Below, one piece after another: positions 33,704-41,702 of a stretch of DNA of 64,000 nucleotides; position 1 is the first letter of the stretch; each line of letters starts with the position of its first letter. Under the pieces are notes generated by a model that worked only from the letters and a program-made list of their open reading frames with translations, was not told where the DNA came from and searched no databases. Both the position numbers and the translations under genes were made by a program. This DNA is from Chitinophaga skermanii (GTDB taxonomy: Bacteria > Bacteroidota > Bacteroidia > Chitinophagales > Chitinophagaceae). The stretch is from NCBI RefSeq assembly GCF_003259335.1, contig NZ_QLLL01000009.1, positions 124,001 through 188,000 on the forward strand, given 5' to 3'.

Positions 33704-34171
33704 TTAAACCTTGAAGTGAGAGAATGCCTTGTTAGCTTCTGCCATACGGTGAGTATCTTCTTTCTTTTTGAAAGCAGCACCTTCACCTTTGCTAGCAGCA
33801 ACGATTTCGTTCGCTAATTTTTCAGCCATGCTCTTACCATTCCTGTCACCAGCGTAACGGATCAACCATTTCATGCTCAAAGATACTTTTCTATCAGCAC
33901 GAACTTCTGCAGGAATTTGGAAGGTAGCACCACCAATACGGCGGCTTCTAACTTCTACAGCAGGCGTTACATTAGACAACGCTTTTTTCCATACTTCGTA
34001 ACCGTTCTCGTTAGTCATTTGGCTAACGCGATCAAGTGCGTCGTAGAAAATTTTGTAGGCAATGCTCTTTTTACCTTGCTCCATAATGTTATTCACAAAA
34101 CGGGTTACCACTTTATCACCGAATTTAGGATCTGGTGCTAAGGGTAATTTTTTCGCAGCTTGCTTTCTCAT
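33704..34171 (-). CDS. rpsG: 30S ribosomal protein S7
   Basis: 155 residues starting MRKQAAKKLPLAPDPKFGDK, with the helical core motif GGATFQIPAEVRADRKVSLS and the end RMAEANKAFSHFKV. S7 nucleates the 30S head and contacts the E-site tRNA. It is 31 bases after rpsL. The usual next gene, fusA, is 7 kb further on, beyond the T9SS island; a terminator-like hairpin closes the transcript instead. Confidence 0.98.
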   Translation of the reverse strand: MRKQAAKKLPLAPDPKFGDKVVTRFVNNIMEQGKKSIAYKIFYDALDRVSQMTNENGYEVWKKALSNVTPAVEVRSRRIGGATFQIPAEVRADRKVSLSMKWLIRYAGDRNGKSMAEKLANEIVAASKGEGAAFKKKEDTHRMAEANKAFSHFKV

Positions 34172-34202
34172 TTATTTGAAAAATTTCAACTATTTATAAC
34201 AA

Positions 34203-34583
34203 TTATTTCTTAGCCTTTTCCTTCTTAGTACCATACTTAGAACGGCTCTTCTTCCTATCTTTCACACCTGCAGTATCGAGTGAACCACGTACGATATGGT
34301 AACGTACACCTGGTAAATCTTTCACCCTACCACCACGGATCAACACGATTGAGTGTTCTTGAAGGTTGTGACCTTCACCTGGGATATAAGCGATCACCTC
34401 TACTTTATTAGTCAAACGAACCTTCGCTACTTTACGTAAAGCGGAGTTTGGCTTCTTAGGCGTGGTTGTGTACACACGGGTACATACACCACGGCGCTGA
34501 GGGCAACTATCCAATGCTCTGGATTTTGATTTAGCCCGGATAATTTCTCTTCCTTTTCTTACTAATTGTTGTATTGTAGGCAT
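34203..34583 (-). CDS. rpsL: 30S ribosomal protein S12
   Basis: 126 residues beginning MPTIQQLVRKGREIIRAKSK. The conserved TTPKKPNSALRKVAKVRLTN and GEGHNLQEHSIVLIRGGRVK segments are intact, with Lys at the two positions linked to streptomycin susceptibility in other bacteria (in TPKKPNS and RVKDLPGV). S12 lies at the decoding centre. A full consensus promoter ends about 69 bases upstream. Confidence 0.98.
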   Translation of the reverse strand: MPTIQQLVRKGREIIRAKSKSRALDSCPQRRGVCTRVYTTTPKKPNSALRKVAKVRLTNKVEVIAYIPGEGHNLQEHSIVLIRGGRVKDLPGVRYHIVRGSLDTAGVKDRKKSRSKYGTKKEKAKK

Positions 34584-34651
34584 TCTTACCTATGTTTTTT
34601 GCTGTCGGTTTACAATGACAACCAAATACCCAGAATGGGAATTTGGGAGGG

Positions 34652-34682
34652 CAAAGGTATAACTAACTATTAGATTTACAAA
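34652..34682 (-). promoter_or_regulatory. promoter of rpsL-rpsG
   Basis: On the minus strand TTTG (34679-34682), a 19-base spacer and TACCTTTG (34652-34659) match the consensus exactly. The -7 box TACCTTTG is identical to that of rpsJ and fusA. Confidence 0.85.
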
Positions 34683-34715
34683 AATTGTTTGCAAGTTTTT
34701 TGGGAAAGCGACCAA

Positions 34716-35015
34716 TTATTTTGCGCTCGCGCTTAATAATTCTGCCGTAATTTGGTGCCACTCTTCCTGCAAAGGCACTGGGGGCATGTGTTTGCCAGCC
34801 CTATCGTACCAATATTCGGCATTCAGATTGTCGCCTTCTTTTCTGTGCAAGTACGCGTGAATCCACGAACCTGCATTGTCTCTAATGTCCTGCGCAATAT
34901 CATGCGCCCTGTTCCATTCTTCTTTAGCGTCCCACCATAATGCTTCTAAAGCTGGCGATAAATCGGCCGGTGGTTGCGTAAGCTGCAAAGATGCGTTAAA
35001 TTCTGTAATTGTCAT
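34716..35015 (-). CDS. small conserved protein of unknown function
   Basis: 99 residues, soluble, no signal peptide. It is rich in Trp, His and acidic residues: LSPALEALWWDAKEEWNRAH, DIAQDIRDNAGSWIHAYLHR, then EGDNLNAEYWYDRAGKHMPP and EEWHQITAELL. The pattern looks like two or three helices carrying conserved Trp, His and Tyr. I have the impression that similar short proteins occur widely in Bacteroidota and Proteobacteria, but know no function. It is monocistronic, between rpsL and ilvE. Confidence 0.8.
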   Translation of the reverse strand: MTITEFNASLQLTQPPADLSPALEALWWDAKEEWNRAHDIAQDIRDNAGSWIHAYLHRKEGDNLNAEYWYDRAGKHMPPVPLQEEWHQITAELLSASAK

Positions 35016-35159
35016 AATCGTAAAAGGGGTGTAAGATGGTTAATTAATGTGCTTGCCTATATATTATATGTATAAAAAAGACTGCTTTTGTTAATTAAAT
35101 GATTGTTTTGGTTGGTATTACATATATCATTTCCCTACTAACACACTCCTTATAATTAT

Positions 35160-35195
35160 ATGACGAAGCCCAACATTTTTTTGTTGGGCTCCACC
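35160..35195 (-). terminator. terminator of ilvE
   Basis: AGCCCAACA (35167-35175) and TGTTGGGCT (35182-35190) form a perfect 9-bp stem with a T/A-rich loop, 36 bases after the ilvE stop codon. The U-run on the minus strand is weak. Confidence 0.7.
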
Positions 35196-35225
35196 TATTC
35201 AAACATTTACATAACGACTTGTTGA

Positions 35226-36335
35226 TTAGATATGGAAGTTCCAACCTTTCTCATCTGCCACTTTACCTGTTCTAATTGCATCGAGGCGGTTAATTACTTC
35301 CGCACCTACGGTGTATTTAGTGGTATCGAGGCTGATTTTGTGTTCTTTATAGTCGAGCTGCTCTACGTATGCTACGCTAGCCGCTGTTCCTGTACCGAAT
35401 ACTTCTCTTAACGTACCATTATTATAGGCTTCCACCACTTCTTCAATAGAAATCGGTCTTTCTTCAAGTTCAAGACCCATATCTACTAATACATCCATTA
35501 CACTGGCACGTGTTACACCTGCCAAAATGGTACCTTGTGTAAGATCAGGGGTAATAGCACGGTTACCGATGATCACAAATACGTTCATCGTACCACATTC
35601 TTGTAAGAATTTATAGTCGTAACCATCTACCCACAAAATTTGATCGTACCCATCTTTACGGGCTTGCATCGTAGGATACATAGCGCCGCCATAGTTACCG
35701 GCTGCTTTGGCATAACCCACACCACCCGGGAAGGCACGTACATATTTATCTTGCACCAACAGTTTAATCGGCTTATTAAAATAAGGACCAGAAGGGCTGT
35801 TGATGATGGCAAACTTATAAGTATCCGACGGGCGAACACCAATAAACTCATCTGCCGCAATCATGAATGGGCGTAAATACAAGGAAGAACCTTCATTTGT
35901 AGGTACCCAATCACGGTCGATATCTATTAATTTAGCCATACCTCCTATAAACAACCACTCCGGTACATCGGGCATACCCATACGTTCCGCGGAAAGGTTA
36001 AAACGTTTATAGTTATCGTACGGACGGAAAATCATGGGGTTTCCTTGCTGATCTTTGTACGCCTTGATGCCTTCGAAAATAGCTTGGCCGTAGTGCCATG
36101 CAGCGTTTGAAGGACTCACACTAATATGGCCAAACGGCACAATCTCCGCGTTGATCCATTCTTTCCCATCAAAATCAGCTAACAACATATGGTCGGCATA
36201 CTTCTTACCAAATGCCAAGTTGTTAAAATCCACCTCTCCGATAGTCGAAGCCGTGGTTCTTGTCACCTTAATCTTCTTATCAGCTTCTTCCATCATTGCT
36301 GTCGATTTTGTTGTTGGATTATCTGCTACCATCAT
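35226..36335 (-). CDS. ilvE: branched-chain amino acid aminotransferase
   Basis: 369 residues. A fold-type IV PLP enzyme that transfers the amino group between glutamate and the keto acids of Leu, Ile and Val. The PLP lysine is Lys210 in GGVGYAKAAGNYGGAMYPT. Other class IV motifs are ISVSPSNAAWHYGQAIFEGIK-like near 71-91, LRPFMIAADEFIGVRP and LQECGTMNVFVII, and the Thr-Arg-Ala segment ILAGVTRASVMDV. The frame has closely spaced ATG codons at residues 1, 2, 14 and 15, so the start is uncertain by up to 14 codons. It is transcribed alone, divergent from 36461. Confidence 0.95.
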   Translation of the reverse strand: MMVADNPTTKSTAMMEEADKKIKVTRTTASTIGEVDFNNLAFGKKYADHMLLADFDGKEWINAEIVPFGHISVSPSNAAWHYGQAIFEGIKAYKDQQGNPMIFRPYDNYKRFNLSAERMGMPDVPEWLFIGGMAKLIDIDRDWVPTNEGSSLYLRPFMIAADEFIGVRPSDTYKFAIINSPSGPYFNKPIKLLVQDKYVRAFPGGVGYAKAAGNYGGAMYPTMQARKDGYDQILWVDGYDYKFLQECGTMNVFVIIGNRAITPDLTQGTILAGVTRASVMDVLVDMGLELEERPISIEEVVEAYNNGTLREVFGTGTAASVAYVEQLDYKEHKISLDTTKYTVGAEVINRLDAIRTGKVADEKGWNFHI

Positions 36336-36383
36336 GGTTAATCGGTTTTATCTCAATATTTTTACACTTTCTTGCAAGAAGAC

Positions 36384-36398
36384 TCGTTCCTAGAACGA
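36384..36398. promoter_or_regulatory. operator-like palindrome in the ilvE upstream region
   Basis: TCGTTC-CTA-GAACGA is a 6-3-6 inverted repeat about 50 bases upstream of ilvE and 63 bases before the divergent gene. An 8-bp palindrome CTTGCAAG lies at 36371-36378. Possible binding site for a dimeric regulator; no regulator gene is adjacent. Confidence 0.35.
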
Positions 36399-36460
36399 AT
36401 TGCAAATAAACGATTTTTCCTACACGGGAAATCATCACATAAACTATAATCGTAATCTGT

Positions 36461-36958
36461 ATGAGCTTAGACAGAATTAATCTAGATCCTTACTTTTTGG
36501 CTAAAATATACGCCCAGCCTATCATTCCGGGAGTTAGAGTGGCGCCGCCAAAGGAGGAAAAAGAGGCCCCTAAACTCAAATATTTAGGCGAAAATCAAAA
36601 AAACATCGCCCTACTCATACAAAACGAAAACGAAGCCTATTTAAATGATGAATTATTCAATCTGCTTACCAATATATTGAATGCGTGTAAACTCGGCATG
36701 CAAGATGTGGCGCTTATAAATTTAGCCCAACAGCCTGCAACGAGCCTATCAACTATCAAAAAAAGCGTTGTTTTTAATAAATGTGTCGCCTTCGGTATCT
36801 CACCGGAACAACTCGGGTATGAAGATATTCCTCCTTTTCAAATACAACAGTTAGGCGATATTTCCCTCGTATTTTCACACGATTTACAGGTGATTAATAA
36901 TGATAAAGCCATGAAAGGACAACTCTGGCAAGCCTTGAAGGTATTATTTAATGTATAA
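36461..36958 (+). CDS. hypothetical protein, possibly a DNA polymerase III psi-like subunit
   Basis: 165 residues, cytoplasmic. After a Pro/Lys/Glu-rich N-terminal segment (about 25-50), the rest looks like one alpha/beta domain: NIALLIQNENEAYLNDELFN, LLTNILNACKLGMQDVALIN, then VVFNKCVAFGISPEQLGYED and DISLVFSHDLQVI near the end, with a closing LWQALKVLF helix. The order strand - acidic loop - helix - strand is reminiscent of the psi (HolD-like) fold, but this is a weak resemblance and I would not name it. It leads a plus-strand row with rdgB (21-base gap), thioesterase and nitroreductase genes. Confidence 0.75.
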   Translation: MSLDRINLDPYFLAKIYAQPIIPGVRVAPPKEEKEAPKLKYLGENQKNIALLIQNENEAYLNDELFNLLTNILNACKLGMQDVALINLAQQPATSLSTIKKSVVFNKCVAFGISPEQLGYEDIPPFQIQQLGDISLVFSHDLQVINNDKAMKGQLWQALKVLFNV

Positions 36959-36979
36959 TGAAAATATTAGCTATATAGT

Positions 36980-37555
36980 ATGGAATTAGTTTTTGCCACC
37001 AATAACGAAAATAAAGTAAAGGAAATCCGCAGTATGCTGGGTAACGAATTCAATATCATTACTTTACATGAAGCAGGTATTGATATCGACATCCCCGAGC
37101 CACATCCTACCCTCGAAGAAAATGCCCGTGAGAAATCGACGGTTATCCACGATATGACCGGCAAGAATTGCTTTTCGGAAGATACCGGGCTGGAAATCGA
37201 TGCGCTGAACGGGGAACCTGGTGTGCTTTCGGCACGTTACGCAGGGGAACAGAAGTCGTCGGAAGATAATATTACGCTGGTGTTAGAGAAAATGCAGGGT
37301 ATGGCAACACGTACAGCTAGGTTTAGAACGGTGATTTCTTTGATTTTGGAGGGAAAAGAACACCAGTTCGAGGGCATTTGCGAAGGCACCATCTTAACAG
37401 CACGTACCGGCGGTAAGGGTTTTGGGTACGATCCCATCTTCACGCCTACCGGCGCTACTAAAAGCTTTGCCGAAATGGATATGGCAGAAAAGAATGGATA
37501 TAGTCACCGCGGAAAGGCATTTGCGAAATTGATAGCATTTTTACAACAACGATAA
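36980..37555 (+). CDS. rdgB: RdgB/HAM1-family non-canonical purine NTP pyrophosphatase
   Basis: 191 residues. It hydrolyses dITP, ITP and XTP to the monophosphates, keeping deaminated purines out of DNA and RNA. Family motifs: MELVFATNNENKVKEIRSML at the start, FSEDTGLEIDALNGEPGVLS with the metal-binding acidic residues, ARYAG, GKGFGYDPIFTP and SHRGKAFAKL. Length is normal. It is followed after one base by the thioesterase gene, so the two are probably co-translated. Confidence 0.96.
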   Translation: MELVFATNNENKVKEIRSMLGNEFNIITLHEAGIDIDIPEPHPTLEENAREKSTVIHDMTGKNCFSEDTGLEIDALNGEPGVLSARYAGEQKSSEDNITLVLEKMQGMATRTARFRTVISLILEGKEHQFEGICEGTILTARTGGKGFGYDPIFTPTGATKSFAEMDMAEKNGYSHRGKAFAKLIAFLQQR

Positions 37556-37556
37556 T

Positions 37557-38000
37557 ATGGCACGGATCAAACTTAGCTTACCGGCACAATTCAACTTCAA
37601 TACACACATTCCCGTAAGAATTTCGGATGTAAACTATGGCGGCCATGTAGGCAACGACGCTATTTTGTCGATGATGCACGATGCACGCGTACAATACCTC
37701 CATCATTTAGGAGCCACCGAGCTACAGGCTTTTGGTACGGGGTTAATTATGGCGGATGTAGCAATTATTTATAAGAACGAAAGCTTTCAAGGCGACGTTT
37801 TACTATTCGAAGTAACGGCCGATGAGTTCACGCCTTTTGGGTTCGACCTCTATTACCGCGTTTCTACCGTACGCCAAGAGAAGCACCTGCTCATCGCGGA
37901 AGGGAAAACAGGTATGGTATGTTACGATTATGCTGCTAAAAAAGTAGCAAAAGTACCCGCAGAATTACAACAAAAACTACAAGGAGTTCCTTCCTTATAA
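37557..38000 (+). CDS. hotdog-fold thioesterase family protein
   Basis: 147 residues. The segment VRISDVNYGGHVGNDAILSM followed by MHDARVQYLHHLG is the acyl-CoA thioesterase pattern (Asp, then GHVxN before the long hotdog helix), close to 4-hydroxybenzoyl-CoA thioesterase relatives. The following strands (GLIMADVAIIYKNESFQGDV, FGFDLYYRVSTV, GKTGMVCYDY) complete the fold. Substrate unknown. It lies between rdgB and the nitroreductase gene (19-base gap). Confidence 0.9.
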   Translation: MARIKLSLPAQFNFNTHIPVRISDVNYGGHVGNDAILSMMHDARVQYLHHLGATELQAFGTGLIMADVAIIYKNESFQGDVLLFEVTADEFTPFGFDLYYRVSTVRQEKHLLIAEGKTGMVCYDYAAKKVAKVPAELQQKLQGVPSL

Positions 38001-38019
38001 AACGTAAAAATAGAATTCG

Positions 38020-38616
38020 ATGAATACAGTCACTGAACAATTACCTGTGGTAAAGGAGATTATTACAACCCGTCGTACGACGAAACCCGAAAAGATGAAC
38101 GGCCAGAAAATTGCCAACGAACAAGTTGAGCAATTATTTGAATTGGCGAACTGGGCCCCTACCCATGCTTTCACAGAACCTTGGTACTTTGTTGTGTATA
38201 GCAACGAGAAAGTACAAGAATTTTGTGCCGACCACGCCAACCTCTACAAAGCCAATGCAACTGCAGAAAGCTTTGTACCAGGTACTTACGACAAATTATT
38301 GCACATGGGCGACCAAGCTTCCCACGTTATTTTAATGGTGGCGAAACGCGGTGCGAACCCTAAAATCCCGTTCTTGGAAGAGATCGCTGCAACATCATGT
38401 GCTATCCAGAACATTTTGTTGGGTGCAACAGCTATGGGTATTGCTTCTTATTGGGGTACCGGCGGTATGATTTTGAAACCGGCAATGAAGGAATATTTGC
38501 AATTAGCTGAAGAGGACCAAGTGTTGGGTGTTCTTTACCTTGGTTATTCTGATGAGCCTTCTGCTTTTGTGGGTACGCGTAAACGCCCGTTGAGTGAGAA
38601 AGTAAAATGGATGTAA
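38020..38616 (+). CDS. nitroreductase family protein
   Basis: 198 residues, an FMN-dependent oxidoreductase of the nitroreductase fold. FMN-binding signatures are present: the start IITTRRTTKPEKM (Arg pair), LANWAPTHAFTEPWYFVVY with the Ala-Pro-x-His motif, and the C-terminal LGVLYLGYSDEP-S followed by RKRPLSEKVKWM. The middle (AIQNILLGATAMGIASYWGT) is the conserved dimer helix. It reduces nitro or quinone compounds with NAD(P)H; the true substrate is unknown. It is the last gene of the row and is followed by a strong terminator. Confidence 0.94.
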   Translation: MNTVTEQLPVVKEIITTRRTTKPEKMNGQKIANEQVEQLFELANWAPTHAFTEPWYFVVYSNEKVQEFCADHANLYKANATAESFVPGTYDKLLHMGDQASHVILMVAKRGANPKIPFLEEIAATSCAIQNILLGATAMGIASYWGTGGMILKPAMKEYLQLAEEDQVLGVLYLGYSDEPSAFVGTRKRPLSEKVKWM

Positions 38617-38647
38617 GGCGTTTGTTTTCAATATTCTTTTATAAAGT

Positions 38648-38680
38648 AGGGAGTTCTTAATTGAATTCCCTTTTTTTTTC
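38648..38680 (+). terminator. terminator after the nitroreductase gene
   Basis: AGGGAGTTC (38648-38656) pairs with GAATTCCCT (38663-38671) with one G-U pair, followed by nine T. It lies 31 bases after the stop codon. Confidence 0.92.
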
Positions 38681-38722
38681 CGGTTGTGGGGCGTGTTTAC
38701 CTCTTTATTTTAAATCCTATTT

Positions 38723-38797
38723 GTTACTTTCTTTGCTTCTCCAAAGAAAGTAACCAAAGAAAGGAGGAAAAACGGCGAAAGACTGCGTCGCCGTTTT
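38723..38797. repeat. two adjacent inverted repeats (REP-like)
   Basis: GTTACTTTCTTTG (38723-38735) and its exact complement (38742-38754) form a 13-bp stem with a 6-base loop; AAAACGGCGA (38769-38778) and its complement (38788-38797) form a second. The first stem, followed by another CAAAGAAAGG, has the look of a dispersed intergenic repeat; I recall similar stems in many genomes but cannot check copies here. Confidence 0.6.
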
Positions 38798-38879
38798 ATC
38801 GGGGCGTCGATTGGGGTTTGGTGCTACTGTGGTGAAGGGCGTTGGGGGCTTTGGGGGGCGTGTTTTGTTAGAGGTTCAA

Positions 38880-38917
38880 GGGATTGATTGGGGATTGATT
38901 GGGGATTGATTGGGGGG
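38880..38917 (+). repeat. G-quadruplex motif built from three 11-bp repeats
   Basis: Four G-runs of 3, 4, 4 and 6 bases are separated by three identical 7-base loops (ATTGATT). This satisfies the G3+N1-7 quadruplex rule exactly. The unit ATTGATTGGGG is 11 bp. Upstream sequence (38810-38870) is also rich in G-runs on the plus strand. Confidence 0.75.
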
Positions 38918-38947
38918 ATATAGACAAAATAGTATAAAACATAAGGG

Positions 38948-39078
38948 GAGTATCGATGGTATATCGATGTAATATCGATGAAACTACATGGATTTACATG
39001 GCAGTTACATGGAAATTACATGGAAGCTACTTAGAAACTACATGGGGAGTACTTGGTTGTTACTTGGGAGTTATAGTA
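38948..39078. repeat. array of twelve degenerate 11-bp units
   Basis: From 38948 the sequence divides into 11-bp units (one is 10 bp): three ending ATCGATG, then units ending in TACATGG, TACTTAG or TACTTGG. The pattern is roughly NNNTAnnnATGG. Eleven base pairs is close to one helical turn, so the conserved cores face the same side of the DNA. It follows the quadruplex tract, which has the same period. No coding frame uses it. Confidence 0.75.
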
Positions 39079-39239
39079 AATTAACATGTAAGTGATTGAT
39101 TGGGTGACTGGGGGTAATGGGGTATTATAAGGGGTGGAAGCTGCATGGATTAGGGAGGTGTGTGGGTGGTATATTGAAAGGTAAAGATACGGTATTATGG
39201 GGGTATTGGGATGGCAGGGTTGGTTTTCAAGTTATTATA

Positions 39240-39272
39240 AAAATAAAGCTGCCTGGAAAGACAGCTTTTTTC
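39240..39272 (-). terminator. terminator of the GDPD gene
   Basis: AAAGCTG (39245-39251) pairs with CAGCTTT (39262-39268); on the minus strand TTTATTTTTA follows. It lies 28 bases after the stop codon of 39296-40234. Confidence 0.75.
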
Positions 39273-39295
39273 TCTTGTTCGTCCACTATTCATTT

Positions 39296-40234
39296 TTACA
39301 TGCCTAGTTCGTTGTAAAAGTTGGGATAGTCGGTGATGATACCATCTACACCCATCTCTTTTAATTTCTTAATATCTTCTTTATCGTTCACCGTCCAGGG
39401 AACGAGTTTAATGTTTTTATCGTGACAAGCTTTTACGAGTGCAGGCGTAACAAGCGAGTAATGAGGACTATATACAGTTGGCGTAAAACCGAGGTCGGCC
39501 AAGTTTTGGTCCAGCGTGTTTTTATTGTAATCTTCGATGAGGTACGACGTTTTCACATGCGGGTGTGTTTTGTGTAACACTTGTAACGTTCTCCTATCAA
39601 AAGATTGAATAACAGTACGATCGATGATACCACCTTCTTCAATTACCTTCATAAGCAAGGCTACGAATTGTGCCGGTTCAGGATGACGTACGTTATCGGT
39701 TTTAGGGTTTGTTTTGGTTTCGATGTTATACCATAATGGCGTTACATGCTTCTCCTTCGCGTATTTCTCAGCTTCGGCAATAACTGTAGCCAACTTAGGT
39801 TTAGTTACGGCCATTTTCTCTTGCTGCGGGAAGCGAGGGTTGCCACGTTGTCCTACATCATATTTCTGTACCGTGGCATAATCCATTTGGTAGATAATCA
39901 ATTTCTTCGCTTCATCTTTCGTAACGGGTTGACCATTAGGACTAGTGGCAATATCTTGATTGATATATGGATCGTGTGATAAGATGACTTGCAAATCTTT
40001 CGTAATCGAAGCATCCATTTCCAACGTTGTAACCCCTAGATCGATGGCTTTTTTCATCGCAGGGATTGTGTTTTCAGGCACCAAGCCTCTTGCGCCGCGA
40101 TGGCCTTCTTTATCGAATGCAGGAAAACTGCTAGTAGATGCATTCATATGTTGAGCAGATTTTTTCTGAGCAGTACAGGCGTTCAACATCATAGCACCAG
40201 CCAATAGCACGGGAACGGTTACACGAAGTTTCAT
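39296..40234 (-). CDS. glycerophosphodiester phosphodiesterase, lipoprotein
   Basis: 312 residues. A lipoprotein signal ends in the lipobox LNAC (Cys20). The GDPD TIM-barrel follows with its catalytic motifs: GHRGARGLVPENTIPA (the His, Arg, Glu, Asn set), LEMDASITKD (metal-binding Glu and Asp) and HDPYIN (second His). The C-terminus keeps VPWTVNDKEDIKKLKEMGVD and ITDYP. It hydrolyses glycerophosphodiesters to glycerol-3-phosphate and an alcohol, in the periplasm or on the outer membrane. GlpT next to it (81 bases upstream) would import the product, which supports the assignment. Comparable to periplasmic GlpQ. Confidence 0.95.
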   Translation of the reverse strand: MKLRVTVPVLLAGAMMLNACTAQKKSAQHMNASTSSFPAFDKEGHRGARGLVPENTIPAMKKAIDLGVTTLEMDASITKDLQVILSHDPYINQDIATSPNGQPVTKDEAKKLIIYQMDYATVQKYDVGQRGNPRFPQQEKMAVTKPKLATVIAEAEKYAKEKHVTPLWYNIETKTNPKTDNVRHPEPAQFVALLMKVIEEGGIIDRTVIQSFDRRTLQVLHKTHPHVKTSYLIEDYNKNTLDQNLADLGFTPTVYSPHYSLVTPALVKACHDKNIKLVPWTVNDKEDIKKLKEMGVDGIITDYPNFYNELGM

Positions 40235-40315
40235 GATATATGATTAAGCGTTAAAAATAGTTGACAAATTTGTAATGATACGAATGCAGCGTGTTAAGAA
40301 GTTATTATCAAATCC

Positions 40316-41656
40316 TTAAGCCGCGGCCATCTTCTCTTTTTCCTTATTCCAAGTTAGTAAGGTGAAGAAGATAGCGAGTATACAAGCTGCTGTTAGCACA
40401 ATAAAGCCACCGTCCCACCCAAAGTGGTCAACGATATAACCGAGTGCTACGTTCGCAAATACGGCACCACCGAGGTAACCAAATAGGCCTGTTAACCCGG
40501 CTGCAGTACCGGCTGCTTTTTTCGGTACTAGGTCTAAGGCTTGTACACCTATTAACATCACGGGACCATAGATTAAGAAGCCGATGGCAATGAGTGAAAT
40601 ATTATCGATCATTGGGTTACCGGCTGGATTTTTCCAGTAGATGATGACGAATACTAATACTGCGAGCATGTAAATAACCATGGCTGGAGCGCGCCTGCCT
40701 TTGAATACTTTATCGCTGATCCAACCACATAATAGCGTACCTGGGATACCGGCATATTCATATGCAAAGTAGGCCCATGATGCTTGTTTCACGTCGAAAC
40801 CTTTCGCTTCTTTTAAGTATACAGGAGCCCAATCGAGCACGCCGTACCGCAATAAATACACGAAAATGTTTGCCAATGCGATATACCACAATAAGCGGTT
40901 ACGCAAGATGTATTCCATGAAGATTTCCTTCGCTGTCATTTCTTTCTCATGCGAAGCAGAGTAATCTTTTGGGTAATCGTTTTTATACGCTTCAATGGGT
41001 GGTAATCCACATGATTGCGGGGTATCGCGTACTAGTAAATAGGCAATACCTGCAATAACCATGGCTACAGCTGCGGGGAAGTAAAAGGCGCTTTTCCATT
41101 CTTCTTTTCCAAATATCGCTAAGCCCCAAACGGTTAATGGTCCTACTAAGCCACCTCCTACGTTGTGTGCCACGTTCCAGATCGACATCATCGTTCCCCT
41201 TTCCTTCACCGAAAACCAATGCACCATTACCCTACCACTTGGCGGCCAGCCCATACCTTGGAACCAACCATTGAGGAACAACAAGGTAAACATAATCGCT
41301 ACACTACTGGTGGCCCAAGGGAACAATCCCATCAGCATAATAGTAAGCGCAGATAGGAATAAGCCGAGGGAAATGAAAATGCGTGCGTTACTTCGATCCG
41401 ACACGTTACCCATTAAAAATTTACTGAGGCCATATGCAACCGAAACACCCGACAGGGCAATACCGAGTTCGCCTTTCGAGAAGCCTTGATCCTGCAAATG
41501 AGGCATGGCCATTGAAAAGTTTTTACGGACGAGGTAATAGCCTGCGTAACCGATAAAAATCCCGATAAATACTTGCCAGCGTAATAGTTTATACGCACCA
41601 TCTATTTTCTCTGCGGGCATAGTTGGCTTATGCGCCGGTGGTTTCAACCAATTCAT
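40316..41656 (-). CDS. glpT: glycerol-3-phosphate transporter (OPA family, MFS)
   Basis: 446 residues with twelve predicted membrane helices. The organophosphate:phosphate antiporter signature is clear in helix 1 (GYAGYYLVRKNFSMAMPHL, whose Arg is a phosphate-binding position in E. coli GlpT). Also present are GLSKFLMGNVSDRSNARIFI and NGWFQGMGWPPSGRVMVHWF. UhpT and related hexose-phosphate carriers look alike, but position between GDPD and glpD favours glycerol-3-phosphate. It lies 46 bases downstream of the glpD frame. Confidence 0.93.
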   Translation of the reverse strand: MNWLKPPAHKPTMPAEKIDGAYKLLRWQVFIGIFIGYAGYYLVRKNFSMAMPHLQDQGFSKGELGIALSGVSVAYGLSKFLMGNVSDRSNARIFISLGLFLSALTIMLMGLFPWATSSVAIMFTLLFLNGWFQGMGWPPSGRVMVHWFSVKERGTMMSIWNVAHNVGGGLVGPLTVWGLAIFGKEEWKSAFYFPAAVAMVIAGIAYLLVRDTPQSCGLPPIEAYKNDYPKDYSASHEKEMTAKEIFMEYILRNRLLWYIALANIFVYLLRYGVLDWAPVYLKEAKGFDVKQASWAYFAYEYAGIPGTLLCGWISDKVFKGRRAPAMVIYMLAVLVFVIIYWKNPAGNPMIDNISLIAIGFLIYGPVMLIGVQALDLVPKKAAGTAAGLTGLFGYLGGAVFANVALGYIVDHFGWDGGFIVLTAACILAIFFTLLTWNKEKEKMAAA

Positions 41657-41702
41657 TAGGTATAAATCTCTTGTATCAGTAAAGTGGAATAGATATCACA
41701 TG

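Noticed and set aside
38880..39078. CRISPR-like appearance of the short repeats
   Set aside because: Units are 11 bp with no spacers of 30 bp or more, and no cas gene is in the window.
39117..39317. A 66-codon plus-strand frame after the 11-bp array
   Set aside because: It runs through G-rich repeat DNA and over the GDPD terminator into the GDPD gene on the other strand; composition is not protein-like.
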